A DNA stretch of 64,000 nucleotides from Diplolepis rosae (Eukaryota > Arthropoda > Insecta > Hymenoptera > Diplolepididae), in the NCBI GenBank assembly GCA_030998225.1, contig JAPYXD010000680.1, forward strand, positions 18,550,501-18,614,500, read 5' to 3'. The number at the start of each line of letters is the position of its first letter. Within the stretch, counting starts at the first letter, position 1. The notes under the pieces are model-generated. The model ran no database searches and had not been told where the DNA came from. It saw nothing but the letters and a program-made list of their open reading frames with translations. This document shows positions 20,846 through 32,097 of this stretch, piece after piece. The translations under genes were made by a program, and so were the position numbers.

Positions 20846-21711
20846 GGGGGCAGACCTAGTTGGGACGTCCAAAAAAAGTAATTATTTAGGATTTTTTTGG
20901 CCATACATTAAAATATTAATAATAATTAAATAATTAATTAATTAGATATTTAATAAGAAATGTTTTTTCGCATAAACGATATGTATTTCAAGAAGATATT
21001 ATAAATTGTTTATAACTAAATATTGAGAAATACGTGGGATATAGTGAATTTGCAAGGGGTCCAGAAAAAAGGTTTTGCCGTGATCACTGCAGCTCGTCAC
21101 TGGATCATCTGAAATCAAAAGAAAAGAAGGGATTTGAAAAATTTTGATTTTTCGAAAAATGGTAGATGTTGAAATTCAAGGTTGTATATTCGACCAAATT
21201 TTCGGCTATAAAAAAAATAATCGACCAAATAAAAATTCTTCTTCCATCCGGAGGACAATCATATATAAAATAAGTGAGAAAATTTTCAAACTGATCGGTC
21301 AAGCCGTTTTCAAGTTACAGTGATCACCGACTTTGAAAACATGGTTCCGAGAAAAACACGTTTAAAATTTTGAGTACAATTTGCATGCAGATAAAAAATG
21401 TATTTTGGAACTTACGCTGAATCATCTATACGTGTGCACAGCTCGACTATTTACAACCAATTGCTTCTAAAGTAGTTATTATCCAAAAATATATATATTT
21501 AAGATTATTATACCTTATACTATATATATATATATATATATATATACAAATATATATTTTATGGATTAGAGAGGGCTCCATTCAAAGTCATTTATCTCCA
21601 TAAATAATAATCCGATTTGTCTGGAATCTTCAGAGAATACTTTTGAAATATTCTGATTTTTGAAAATGCAAAAAAATCGATTTTTTCCAAATTCTAACTA
21701 GATCTGCCGCC
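20846..21711. mobile_element. T9 TTAA element
   Basis: TTAA (20842-20845) then GGGGGCAGACCTAGTT at left. At right, AACTAGATCTGCCGCC then TTAA (21712-21715). It holds a (TA) microsatellite at 21521-21544 and an ACACGTTTAAAATTTT version of the GCGTTTAAAG motif near 21356. No transposase was found. Confidence 0.75.
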
Positions 21712-22001
21712 TTAATAATTTATTTGAATTATTTATGTTGGAAAATTCATACAACTCGATTATTACATCAGAATTCAATCCAATCTTACAATAAGATAGA
21801 ATTTTAGAAAATCTTTTTCGAAATTCCACTTATTAATTTTTGTTCAGAAACACCTTAATATAACAAAATTCACTTTTCAATATTTGAACAATGCTATATT
21901 TATATACAACTTTATATTTTAAATTAGGCAAATAATTTCCCATCTTAACGGATTTTGCGTATGTCACATATTTTGTTTAAATAATTGAATTTTAATCGTA
22001 T

Positions 22002-22743
22002 TGTTACGTCAGAAACGTAACATTTCTCTTCTTTAAAGATCTCCTCGTTTTATGTAAGGATCGGAACGATCCTCTCTAAGGGATGAGGAATAGTCAATAA
22101 ATGAGAAGGTTTGATCATATAAATATATTTATTAACAAAAGTATTTTAAGTAAGCACCATGAAAAAGATGAACGTGAATATATAAAAGTTGAAATAATTA
22201 GTGATTACCCTGGCTTGGAAATTGGTCGGTGATGAAATGAGTCTAGTAGATTGGATGTGAATACTTGAGTCCCCACTTGTAGACGTTGAGATAATTTCAG
22301 TCAGATCGGAAATTTGTGGTCTAGCCGGTTAAGATAGTCGATTCTCTGATCCCACGTTTTAGAGAGAATTTGGAAGGCGATTCCCCTTCACTTTTTATAG
22401 TCGTTGAACTTGGCGTCGAATTAGAACTGGTCCGACTAGCGGTGAATAATTTGATGAGGCTGGACTCAACTGCACTGACTGGACTGAACTCGCAGTAAGA
22501 AGTGATGACACTGAACTGGACTCGCGTTGGTTACATTTCATAAAACGGACGTTGACTAACTGACTGAACTGACTTCTTTTGGAACATTCGCTTTTATAGG
22601 CCCAAAGTATGTCAATTATGGTGGGGGTAAAAGACGAGGTGTGTACCTTTTCCATATTTGGTATTGAAGCTTAAGATCGGATGAGTTGCCTTCTCCGATG
22701 ATTCACGCTCCGATGAAATTTATTACCTGGCATTAATGTCACA
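22002..22743 (-). mobile_element. Probable solo LTR of a retrotransposon
   Basis: On the minus strand the segment begins TGTGACATTAATGCC and ends TTTCTGACGTAACA, giving TG...CA ends. It contains a TATAAAAG box (22591-22598), then a TCAGTTCAGTCAGTT start-like region, and AATAAATATA near 22128, the order expected of U3-R-U5. Its length of 742 bp is normal. No matching 4-6-bp target duplication is visible. It interrupts Rep-A copy 5. The 86-codon minus frame at 22395-22655 is inside it and is not a gene. Confidence 0.6.
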
Positions 22744-22948
22744 GCCAAATATATCAATTGTATTTTAATCTGCCTTTCGATTTTAACGATCGAAAAATTT
22801 TGGAGACTTACGTTTTTTTCATATTTCACATATTATTGCTAAAAAATTGAATTTTGGATTTTCAATAGTATTTTTTTAAATTAAAAAGAAAAATATACAT
22901 TTTACGAAAAAATGTTGTAGTTCAAACTTGTAGATTTTTATGTATTAA

Positions 22949-23669
22949 GGTAGTTCGATCTCGAAAATTAGACCTCAGGCAAAAATAGATAATTTTGCTT
23001 TCAAGAAAAGCAATATTATTATTGAAGGGCTAATTTGAAAGAGAAAATAGTACATTGTGCAACTAGGGAAAAAAAAATTTATTTTGCGAGTGTGAAGTTT
23101 GATGTCCGAGCAAAGCGAGGGTAACAACCACACGAGTAAAATAAATGTTTTTCCCGTGTTGCACACGATTTTTTTTCTACTAGCGGGTCAGAAAGTGGAA
23201 TTGTTTGCCCCGCACGGGGCAATAAAGTCCACTTTATGGCCCGCTAGTAGAAAAAATTATTTGTCATATAAAAAAAATGAAACACAAAAAAATAATTTTA
23301 TTAATAAATTTTATTTTTGCCCAAACTTATTTTCTTATCGCTTCGAGCCAAATTTTTAAAAATGATGCGATTGTAATAAATCACGGTTCATTTTTTTAGG
23401 AAAAAGATTCTATACAACTTGACTGTCTCCAATTTTTGAAAATAATTTCTTTAATGGCATCATTTTTAAAAATTTGGTTCGAAACGATAAGAAAATAAGT
23501 TTGGTCAAAAATAAAATTTATTAATAAAATTATTTGTTTGTGTTTCAAATTTTTTTCATGAAAAATAATCTTTGCTCTTCCAAATTAGCCCTTCAGTAAT
23601 AATACTACTATTCTTGAAAGCAAAACTATCTATTTTCTCCTGAGGTCTAATTTTCGTGATCGAACTACC
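22949..23669 (+). mobile_element. T5 TTAA element holding an H element
   Basis: TTAA (22945-22948) then GGTAGTTCGATC, with inverse GATCGAACTACC at right followed by TCAA, a mutated TTAA. Inner terminal sequence AGACCTCAGGCAAAAATAG is mirrored near 23633. The outer Rep-A sequence TTTTTATGTA / AAGAATTTTTTAT resumes on both sides. An H element breaks its left half at about 23051-23263. Confidence 0.75.
23051..23263 (+). mobile_element. H element copy 1 with 70-bp hairpin
   Basis: It starts TACATTGTGCAACTAGGG. Then come CCGAGCAAAGCGAGGGTAAC and a 70-bp palindrome (23179-23248) from ACTAGCGGGTCA to GGCCCGCTAGT, with an inner GCCCCG-CA-CGGGGC hairpin at 23207-23220. The same order occurs at 49874-50081, and the palindrome alone at 34570-34640. 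It is non-coding. The third level of a nest: Rep-A, then T5, then H. Confidence 0.65.
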
Positions 23670-23965
23670 TCAAAGAATTTTTTATCATAATTTTTTTCGC
23701 ATCTTGTATAATTTAACTGGAAAATGGAATTTAGGTATTATCTTTTTTCAAGTTTTAATATACTGTAAATTTCCTAATTTTATTTCAATCGAAAATTGTT
23801 ATTGGAATAATTAGTAGAGACTCATGAGCACTATGAAAAACCAATATTGCAATTTTTGATTTTTTCAAAAAAAATTTCAAAAACACAAAACGTAAAAAAT
23901 TTGGTGAAAATTTCGAGTCATTTTTCACATAAAACTGATACCTTTTCATATGATGAGAATATAAA

Positions 23966-24865
23966 AAGCAACATTTTTTTAAAAATCCCGAATTCAGTAT
24001 ACTTATTCAAGTGATAAAATAAAGCTACTAAAATAAAAAAATAAAAAGTTAAATTTAAAACTCTCCAAAGCTTAATTACCCCCTTGTGTTGGAAAATGCC
24101 GTAAAAAATGGCGCAATCATTCTTTACTTTGAACATCTTAGAGTGTAGGATTTATCGGCAGGGGGTTTAGAGGAGGGGATACTTTTGAGATTACCAACCC
24201 CGAGTGCCAACGTCAGGGACACTTTGGCGGTTTAACGAGACGGTCCGCCAAGGTTGATCTTCGTTTAGATATTTTTCTCATCACTTTACTAGATTTTCTA
24301 CTCGAACCCTCATGCTTCGAAACTTGGGGGTTGGAGTCAGACGAGCATATTTTTCTCGAAATTTGTCGCGACTATCTGTCCAAAGGGATCTACCCTCGCA
24401 TATAATTCTTAAGTAGAGAAGCTGCAAGTCTTGTTCACCCTCCTAACCCCTAGAGCCCCTACCCCCTCTGCCCCTAAGTCGACACCGATATAACCGTTTA
24501 AGCATCGCGTTTCTGGAACTCGTTGCCTGGCCAGGGGCTGAAATCAGGAAGATTTGCGATTTCCAACAGGGTTCAGGGGTGAATTGTGTGTCTTTTGCAC
24601 CCATTCGAGACGTGAAGGAGATTTCTCCTGACACGGGTTGGAATCACGTGGGCGCGATTTAGGGGTGCATTCCATCCCGGATATCTAGCGACCCCGTGTC
24701 GCTTGTCATGAGGGTGTCTGCGGTATATATTTGAGCGCAAAGCACTTAAGGAACTTTCGATAAAGACTGATTCAACGGAAAGACAATTTGATCTCTCAAA
24801 TATTCGTCATTTAAAGTTTCTACTTTTATACATAATTTTTTAACGGGGCTGGAATTACAGAATCG
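23966..24865. other. Non-repetitive, GC-richer block
   Basis: About 24140-24760 is clearly richer in G and C than its surroundings and shows no copy elsewhere in the window. It has C-rich CTAACCCCTAGAGCCCC near 24440 and CACGTG near 24648. No long frame runs through it. It could be an exon, regulatory DNA or an old unique insertion. Confidence 0.35.
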
Positions 24866-24869
24866 TTAA

Positions 24870-25762
24870 GGGGATCCACCACCTTTAATGAGTATATTTT
24901 TGATGTTATTGACATTCTCCAAAAATATAATTTAAAATTTCCTCCTTTGTTGTTGGTATTCTCATAATTGTTTATTTTAAGAAATGTTTTTTGCTCCGAA
25001 TTTGGTCGTTTATTTTGTATTTTAAAGGTTCGAAGGGTTTTGAATTCTTGAAATTTTGAATTATACTTTTGTTTAGATGTTAAGGGCAATTTGACTTTCT
25101 AGTGATACAGGTTCGAATTTATTTTTGAATTTTCTAAAAATGGTATTTTTTTATTCTCTATACTTTTCTGAGTATGTGTGTAAATTTTCAGGGCAATCTG
25201 TTTTTTTATCTTGGAAAAATAAATTATATTAAAAGTTACTACGATTAAGGCTTCACTACAAGACTTTACTTTAAACTCCGTTTTCCGTAAATAGTGATTT
25301 TGCGTATTTGTTGCAACATAAGTTTGAATAAAATCGAAAGTATTAGACACAGGCCTTTGAATTTTTAACACATATTCTTTGTTATCTTATCAATATTTTG
25401 GGTATAGAAATCACTCTAGCTAAAAAAATTACTACACAAATTTTTTTTTAAATAGTTTTATTTCATTTTATTTTTAACTTTTTATTCAGTCATGTTACCT
25501 TATTTTCCATACTTAAAAATTTTCTATACATTGTAAGGATGAAAATAAAAAAAGAATCATGATAATTGCTTAAAAAACAAAAAAGTTATTCAATGTCAAA
25601 AAAATGCCCAAAAAACTCAAAATTTTTAATTTAAAAATACATAAAGGTGCTGGAATTTTTGAAAACCCCAAAAACCTTTTTAAATAAAGGTAATAAACAT
25701 TTAAAAAATTATATGGTAGGTCTAAACTTAAAAAATAAAAATATTCAAGGTGGCGGATCCCC
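24870..25762. mobile_element. T1 TTAA element (complete)
   Basis: TTAA (24866-24869) then GGGGATCCACCACCTT at left. At right, AAGGTGGCGGATCCCC then TTAA (25763-25766). The right half has the T1 words AATCATGATAATTGC and GGTCTAAACTT found at 371, 5336 and 60107. The left half is less conserved. No transposase was found; the 87- and 90-codon frames lack recognisable motifs. Confidence 0.8.
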
Positions 25763-25965
25763 TTAAATCCATATTATAGATAATGTTTTTTGAAATAGGA
25801 AATAATTCGGGGTTTATTTAGTTTGGTGATTTTATTTTAAAAATTCGGAAGAAGGGAGGCTTGGAGGTTTCAGGGTGATAAGATTAGAGATATGGTAATA
25901 TTAGATTATGGCAGTGTGAATCAGGGTGATTCTGATACAGAAAATCTGTTGAGCCCCTTTTGGGG

Positions 25966-26290
25966 AGACTGGCATATTCTCATCGGGCGCCTAGGACGCG
26001 CGATTCGATTATCGCGCTTTGCGATTAGTCTTGTGTACATTCTTCGCACACAATCAAGTTTATTTTTCATTATTTAATAACATTTTTTCACTTCTCATTT
26101 TTTTCGTATTTCGCACAGTTTGACTAGAAAAAGAAATTGGATATTTGATTATTGTTTTTTTTTCCATTTTTTAAAATAATGTATCTTTGTTAATTTTAGT
26201 CCGATCAAAAATTTTTATGGCGGTAATTTGTTAAACCTTTTGAGGAACAAATATTAAAACTTTTGTTTTTTTTTGGAAAAAATTGTTTTT
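25966..26290 (-). repeat. Rep-A fragment (reversed, centre deleted)
   Basis: The minus strand reads the Rep-A tail (AATCGCAAAGCGCGATAATC, ACACAAGACTAATCG near 26010-26035). A jump then leads to head-proximal units (GTATTTCGCACAGTTTGACT at 26108). The 61-codon plus frame at 25892-26077 crosses the junction and is spurious. Confidence 0.5.
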
Positions 26291-27904
26291 AAAAATCTCC
26301 AAAGTGCTTTATCTTTGGAGATTAATTAAAAAGCACTATATGTGTTATTTAGTTCAAGGTTATGTTAATGGGTCGTTCCTATTTAAAATCAGCTGACAAA
26401 ATTTTGAGAATTTTTCATAAGAATTGTCAAAAATTAAATTCTTTACATCTTTCTAGAACCGATTCCAGTGGATTTAGCTAAATTTGGAAGCAAACTGAAC
26501 TAATCTTAAGATTAATTAAATTCCACTTGCATCAAATGCGGATTTAAAGTAAATTTAAATGAAATTAAGTGAAATTGAGTTTATTCGCTATTTACTTTTT
26601 TTTGACTTTACGTTATTCAAAGTATGTTCCACAAAATTTAAAAAACAATCGAGAGATTGAATTCAGTTAACATTGCATACAACTTTTTTCAAATTAATTT
26701 TCCTTGGTTTATTGAAGTCTTAAAACTCAACTAAATTTATAAATTATAAATCCTGATAAGAATTGTAGACTTGAATTGAATAATCGTAAAAAGATGTTGA
26801 AAAATCTGTTACGAAGATGGAACATTTTTTCAATAGGTTAAAAAGTAAAAAGACTAAAACTGCTGCTCTTCGAGATTTTCATTCCACTGACATAAAACTC
26901 GATCCGGTTTTTGTATTATCTGTAACAGGCTCTCGTTATTTAAAGAAAATTACTTATTTTACGAGATCCGCAAGATACTCCTAATTAACTTCTTCTCTCA
27001 ACCCAGACTTTCACAGAAAAAGAAAAAAAATGAATCGAAGAAAGACAAAAACATGAAATGGTGTAACTCATAATTAATCTTTAAAAAACACTATTGTTTG
27101 CAATATATATATTTTTTTAAATTGAAATTATAAAAACCAGCATTTCATATATTTGAAAACGAAAAAGCGAATTTTTTTTCCAAAAAGCATTTTTGGCATT
27201 TTTACATTATTGACTGTATAAATTATGAATATACTATAGACAATCATGGCGTTCCTTTTACTCAAGCGAGTTTTTTATTTTTAAATATTTCTATTTGAAA
27301 ACGCAAAAAACCGAAAATAAAACGAGGGGGAATAAAAGATGTATGAAAAAATAATAGAACCTCTAGAATCGTTCATGGCTCGATATCTGGCCCAAGCCAA
27401 TATTTTTGTTTGTTTATGAACAATCGAATCTATTTTTCAACGGCCACTCGCGCTCTGCATAATCCCAATGGATAAAATTTAAATTTAAATATGTAGGGGG
27501 TTTTTTTGGTCGAGACAGATCGAAGTGACGAAATTGCTTTTATGGAATTATAACTTGGCCTGACACGACCCCAGAGTACATGACGCAAAAATCAATGTCA
27601 CTGGATATCAGTGGCCACTTCCGCCCTAACCGAATCAATGAATTTCGTCAGATTTGAAAACTGAAAGGCAATTATTTTCCTCTCAAAGGAGCTTTTCGCG
27701 TCAGTGACTCAGGTAGCTATTATATAAAACACGTGTGCTTTTATTTACAATTTATTGAGTCATAAAAACAGATATATTGAGTAATCGCGTTTTTATTACT
27801 GTAGTAAAAAATATGCTTCATGTCCACCTGATTTGTTTTCGATTTAAAAAATATATATATTTACTGTCTATATCATATTGTGAAAATTTATGAAAAATAC
27901 GCAA
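26291..27904. other. Unrecognised DNA with one small hairpin
   Basis: A hairpin AATCTCCAAAG-TGCTTTAT-CTTTGGAGATT lies at about 26294-26323. The region around 27360-27720 is more complex but has no frame or repeat partner. Nothing else was recognised. Confidence 0.4.
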
Positions 27905-28023
27905 TTTTTGAATTTTAAAATTATTTTCAATGAAGAAAATTTTAAACATAGAAAAACAATGTATTTAACAAATTTTATTTTAAAATGATTTCCTAAGGCC
28001 TAATTTTTCGTGGCTGAACTACC
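27905..28023. repeat. T5 right-end fragment
   Basis: The sequence runs from ATTTAACAAATTTTAT through CGTGGCTGAACTACC to TTAA at 28024-28027, matching the T5 right end. The left part is missing. The TTAA is shared with the next element, T7. Confidence 0.5.
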
Positions 28024-28027
28024 TTAA

Positions 28028-28310
28028 AGGGGGAATACCAAGTAAATGGTTCAAAAAATTGTTTTTTTTTGTTAACATGATTTTATTGTAGAACTATTCA
28101 AGAATATTTCTGTAAAATTTTAAGCCGAAATTCTTAAAATTGGAGGAGATATGCATATTTTTGTCTAATGCTACGCCCGGCTCTGGTCACCCATAGCAAA
28201 ACTTCAAACGCGTTTTCCCGAAAATATTGGTGTTTTTGCCAGTTATAGTTTTTTTTAAATCCGCGATCAAAGAAAAGATAAGATTATGACCGTTTACTTG
28301 ATATTCCCTC
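28028..28310. mobile_element. T7 TTAA MITE (283 bp)
   Basis: TTAA (28024-28027) then AGGGGGAATACCAAGTAA. The right end is CGTTTACTTGATATTCCCTC then TTAA (28311-28314). It contains TTCAAACGCGTTTTCCCG, a variant of the GCGTTTAAAG motif. It is non-coding and abuts a T5 end through one TTAA. Confidence 0.8.
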
Positions 28311-28314
28311 TTAA

Positions 28315-29630
28315 GCAAACTGCAGCTTAAGATACATATGATTTCCTTTTTATTGAAATTTACAATTGCGCTTTTTAATAATGCTTTTTTCTTCTCCTGT
28401 AAGGTTGCAATTTTGCCCCTTGATTTTATCTCACAGAAAACTTCACACTTTGCATAAAAAATAGAATCATTGATTTCATTATCGATAAGATTACACTCTT
28501 ATCAGAAGTACAAGTTAGAATTTAATAAGAGTAGGGGTGATGGAACAATTTAAATATATATTTCCGTTATATTAATATTAAGGCCAGTAATATATATTCG
28601 TATGAGATAACTATTTTGTACACAAAATGTCTTTTAGATAATTATCTAAAAGATATACAATATAAAAATATAAAAGGTATACAAATTATAATTTGTTAAA
28701 TATGTCCAATAAAATATTTAGTGAATTGAACAAAACAATTTTGCTCATTAAACAAAACTTTTGTTAAGTATCAATAAAATTAGGATAAAAAATGCCTTAA
28801 GGACTAAAGCATTCCTAAAGTTTCACCAAAAAATATTTTATCCTATGAAAAATATAATTAATAAAAAAATTAAAAATCTATCTTTTTCTGTAAAATTGAG
28901 CATTTGAAAATTATGAGTTCATCAAAAGTTCACATTAGTAAGATTTATAATAAATTATATATTTTGTTGTTATTAGTATAATCTTTTTTTGAGATTTTTA
29001 AAGTCAAATTATGAGCTTTGCAGGATTACTTTAAAAAATCGAGCTGGGTGTGGAACTTTTAAGGTGACAGCTATGAAATAAAAATTGTAACGAGTACGTT
29101 ACAAACGCCCCGCGCTTCTTCCTTTCAATTATTTATTTTTTCCTCAGCCTTAAATATATACGGATCTATAGGGACCTAGATCACGTTCTTCGTCAAGTCT
29201 CACCCTCAGGCAACGAGAGATGAATGATACCCTCACCTCAAAGACCCCATCCTTCTCCCCCTGGACCAGAAAACCTCCCTGGGGAATAGTCGAATTGAAG
29301 AAAAGTTCGGCCTTGATTTCACTGACCCACATCAAGTCTTGTTACTAGAACTAAGGTGGATGCTCTTTCAATAGATTTATTATTTGCTAGCCTCATAATG
29401 AATCTCTTTCAGGTAGTTTTTTATTTTAAGGGGAAAAAAGTGCAAAATGCTTTCATACACCCAAGCAAGCAAATAGAATTAAACTGATGAATTTACAATT
29501 CCAACCGAAAAATATATTCATCATTTTATTTATTTGTTTATTATCATTTCTCTCCTGAAAAATATAGTATTTTTATAATAAAAATGTTACAAAAGAAGGC
29601 ACGTGATACAAACGATATTTTTTGATCGCT
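28315..29630. other. Unrecognised DNA with a GC-richer patch
   Basis: 28315-29090 is AT-rich and featureless. 29100-29345 is much richer in C and G and has a 61-codon minus-strand frame (29150-29335) with unusually natural composition (FLVQGEKDGVFEVRVSFISR). It may be an exon remnant, but splice signals are not decisive and no family was recognised. Confidence 0.3.
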
Positions 29631-29639
29631 ATATAGCGA

Positions 29640-30545
29640 AAGTTAGCCAAGTGGTGTCGTTTTGCATGCGGAAAGTTGATTTTTCCGCACTAGTGTGACA
29701 AAATTATAAGTTTGTTTTAATTTTCCGCACACTTAAATTTTACTGTACTATTACGGGAAAATCAACTTTCCACACGCTAAGCGACACCGACTCGGTCAAC
29801 TCGGCTAATCTTCTTACCTAAAATGATTAATAATATCTCCATACCTCGGGGATCTTTTCCTACATTTAAAAATTTAAAAGAAAGCAAATTTTGAAAGATC
29901 GCTTCATTGAAATAATAGTAAAATAGTATATTTCGTATCAAGTGCGGAACGGCGTATTTTAACGCAAGAGCGAGTCGTGACGAGGGCTTTGGCGATACGA
30001 AGGTACTTCATCTCGACGAAAAATAATTAAAATAATTAATAATATCTCCATGCGACTTTTTTTTTCGCTGTATACCGATAGTTAGCCGTTTCGGTGTCAT
30101 TTTGCGTGTGCAAAGTTGATTTTTCCGCACTAGCGTGATAAAATTATAAGTTTGTTTTAATTTTCCGCACACTTAAATTTTCTCGCACAAGTCCGGGAAA
30201 ATCAACTTTCGACACGCTAAGCGACACCGACTCGGTCAACTCGGCTAATCTTCTTACCTAAAATGATTAATAATATCTCCATACCTCGGGGATCTTTTCC
30301 TACATTTAAAAATTTAAAAGAAAGCAAATTTTGAAAGATCGCTTCATTGAAATAATAGTAAAATAGTATATTTCGTATCAAGTGCGGAACGGCGTATTTT
30401 AACGCAAGAGCGAGTCGTGACGAGGGCTTTGGCGATACGAAGGTACTTCATCTCGACGAAAAATAATTAAAATAATTAATAATATCTCCATGCGACTTTT
30501 TTTTTCGCTGTATACCGATAGTTAGCCGTTTCGGTGTCATTTTGA
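29640..30545. repeat. 440-bp tandem duplication
   Basis: Unit 1 (about 29640-30079) and unit 2 (about 30080-30519) are nearly identical over their right three quarters: CTCGGTCAACTCGGCTAATC lies at 29791 and again at 30231, a 440-bp step. A third start (CCGATAGTTAGCCGTTTCGG) follows at 30516. Each unit begins with a hairpin region: GTTGATTTTTCCGCACTAG faces GGGAAAATCAACTTTC. A related single copy is at 32925-33090. Confidence 0.8.
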
Positions 30546-31724
30546 ATGCGAAAATTAAAATTACGATAATATTTTCGGTGATATTAGTGACTTTTAGAAA
30601 TTATTTGAAGCTTCTAGATAATCAACTAAAGAGTAAAACTCAAAACTGAAAAGTTTGTGAAGTTTTGAAATAACTTGGTAAGATTCTTTAAAAAAATTTT
30701 CAAATCAAAAAAATTTTCAAAAATTTCACAAAGTTTTGGAAGTTCTCAAAGAATCTTCGAAAAATTGAAAAGTTATTAGGAAATTATGTAATATAAGTTT
30801 TTAAAAAAACTTCTGAAGCTTTTAAGATTCTAGAAAATTAAACCTGTGATTGGGAACAGTTTAGAAAATCCCAAAGTTGCATTAATTTTAGAATTATCAC
30901 TTAACATTGAAAATAACCATACCATAGAAAATAATCTGTTTTGTTCCAAAATTTTTAATTTATTTTCCAGAAATTTAAAAATATTAAACCATGACGAAAA
31001 AACATTCAATAAAAGTTTTTAGATGTTCTCTTTTTTATTGTTAATTTTTTTCATCAATTAGTCATGCCTACTTTAATCAAAATTTTGTCAAAATTTCTTT
31101 GGTACTCAGAATATCTGTCAAATTTTCTATGCAATATGATATATTTTAATTTAAATGCGAAAGTTTCTTGGACTTGGACTATAATATTTTGTTAAGGATA
31201 TATTGTGCGGAAAATGTAAAACTCTGGATAAATTACTAGTTTCATGAGCAAATAATTGACTGAATCTTCTTATTAAATTGGATTCTATGCCTTTTATGAG
31301 ATTTTTTCTAAGAAATCTGAGTTTTGCGTTCAACTTTTTGAACTTTGCTTTTACTCAACACAACGCGACAGTCTCTTAGGACATAAAACAAGACAGGGCG
31401 CCATCATTACTCTTAATCGGGAGTTGCACTTCCAACCCTTTACTCTACACTATGAGCAAATGCGTTCTGAATTAAAATTAATTAGGCCGCTGGGCGGTAT
31501 TATGAAATCAGCAAGCGGCTCGACTCTGTAGAAATGCGAGAACGTTAGCAAAAGTAAACCAGACACCAGAGCACAACATAAACTGAGTCATTGTGACTTC
31601 ATACAAATTGTGTCTGCCTTAATACAACTTTAGTGCTTCTCCCTACATTTCTTCTCTATGACGAATGTTTTTCCAACGCATCCTCAATGGGGGAGGTTTC
31701 CACTGTAAACAGAGCATCTCTAAA
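30546..31724. other. Unrecognised AT-rich DNA
   Basis: No gene, RNA or bounded repeat was seen. A more complex patch at 31350-31700 has no partner in the window. Confidence 0.4.
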
Positions 31725-32094
31725 AGTCTGTTGAAATTAATTTTCCCGCGCTGGTAATAAGAAGATCAACGAAATTCGATAAAAATGCTATCAAATTTAA
31801 ACTAAGAATTTAAGACGTCTTGCGGAAAAATAATTGAAGAACGAGAAAAAATTTGCCTCGGCCCGGATTTGAACCAGGGTCCCCTTTTTACACGAGTACG
31901 CAGAATCGGTTAGCGTACCACTTATGTAAAGTTGGGACCGAGGTTCAAATCCGGACCCAGGCAAATTTTATCTCATTCTTCAATTCTTTGTCTGGAAGAA
32001 CTGCTCAATTCTTAGTTTAAATTTTATAGCATTTTTATCGAATTTTTTTGACCTACTTATTACCAACGCGGGAAAATTAATTTCAACAGACTTT
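31725..32094. repeat. Inverted repeat with facing tRNA-like B boxes
   Basis: The left arm (31725-31892) and right arm (31932-32094) are inverted copies running from AAAGTCTGTTGAAATTAA at the outside to a tRNA-like core. The minus strand reads CCTGGTTCAAATCCGGG (31866-31882), and the plus strand reads CGAGGTTCAAATCCGGACC. Both have a perfect B box GGTTCAAATCC, and in the minus-strand core a 5-bp T-stem can pair. Acceptor and D arms are not convincing. Probably a tRNA-derived (SINE-like) sequence captured in a fold-back repeat. Confidence 0.55.
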
Positions 32095-32097
32095 ATA

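Larger units (their letters stand above)
21900..23965 (-). repeat. Rep-A copy 5 (reversed, twice interrupted)
   Basis: Three blocks of reversed Rep-A are collinear: 21900-22001 (TCACATATTTTGTTTAAAT), about 22744-22944 (TTCACATATTATTGCTAAA) and 23674-23965, which ends in the complement of the Rep-A head (CACATAAAACTGATACC). The gaps hold a solo LTR and a T5 element. The 3' tail with GCGCGAAGCGCGA is absent. Confidence 0.7.

Noticed and set aside
20842..21715. piggyBac assignment for the TTAA elements
   Set aside because: The target is right, but the ends begin GGG or AGGG rather than the CCC usual for piggyBac. Left as TTAA-type, probably Kolobok-like.
29640..30545. CRISPR-like or satellite array
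   Set aside because: Only two full 440-bp units with no short regularly spaced repeats. It is a local duplication.
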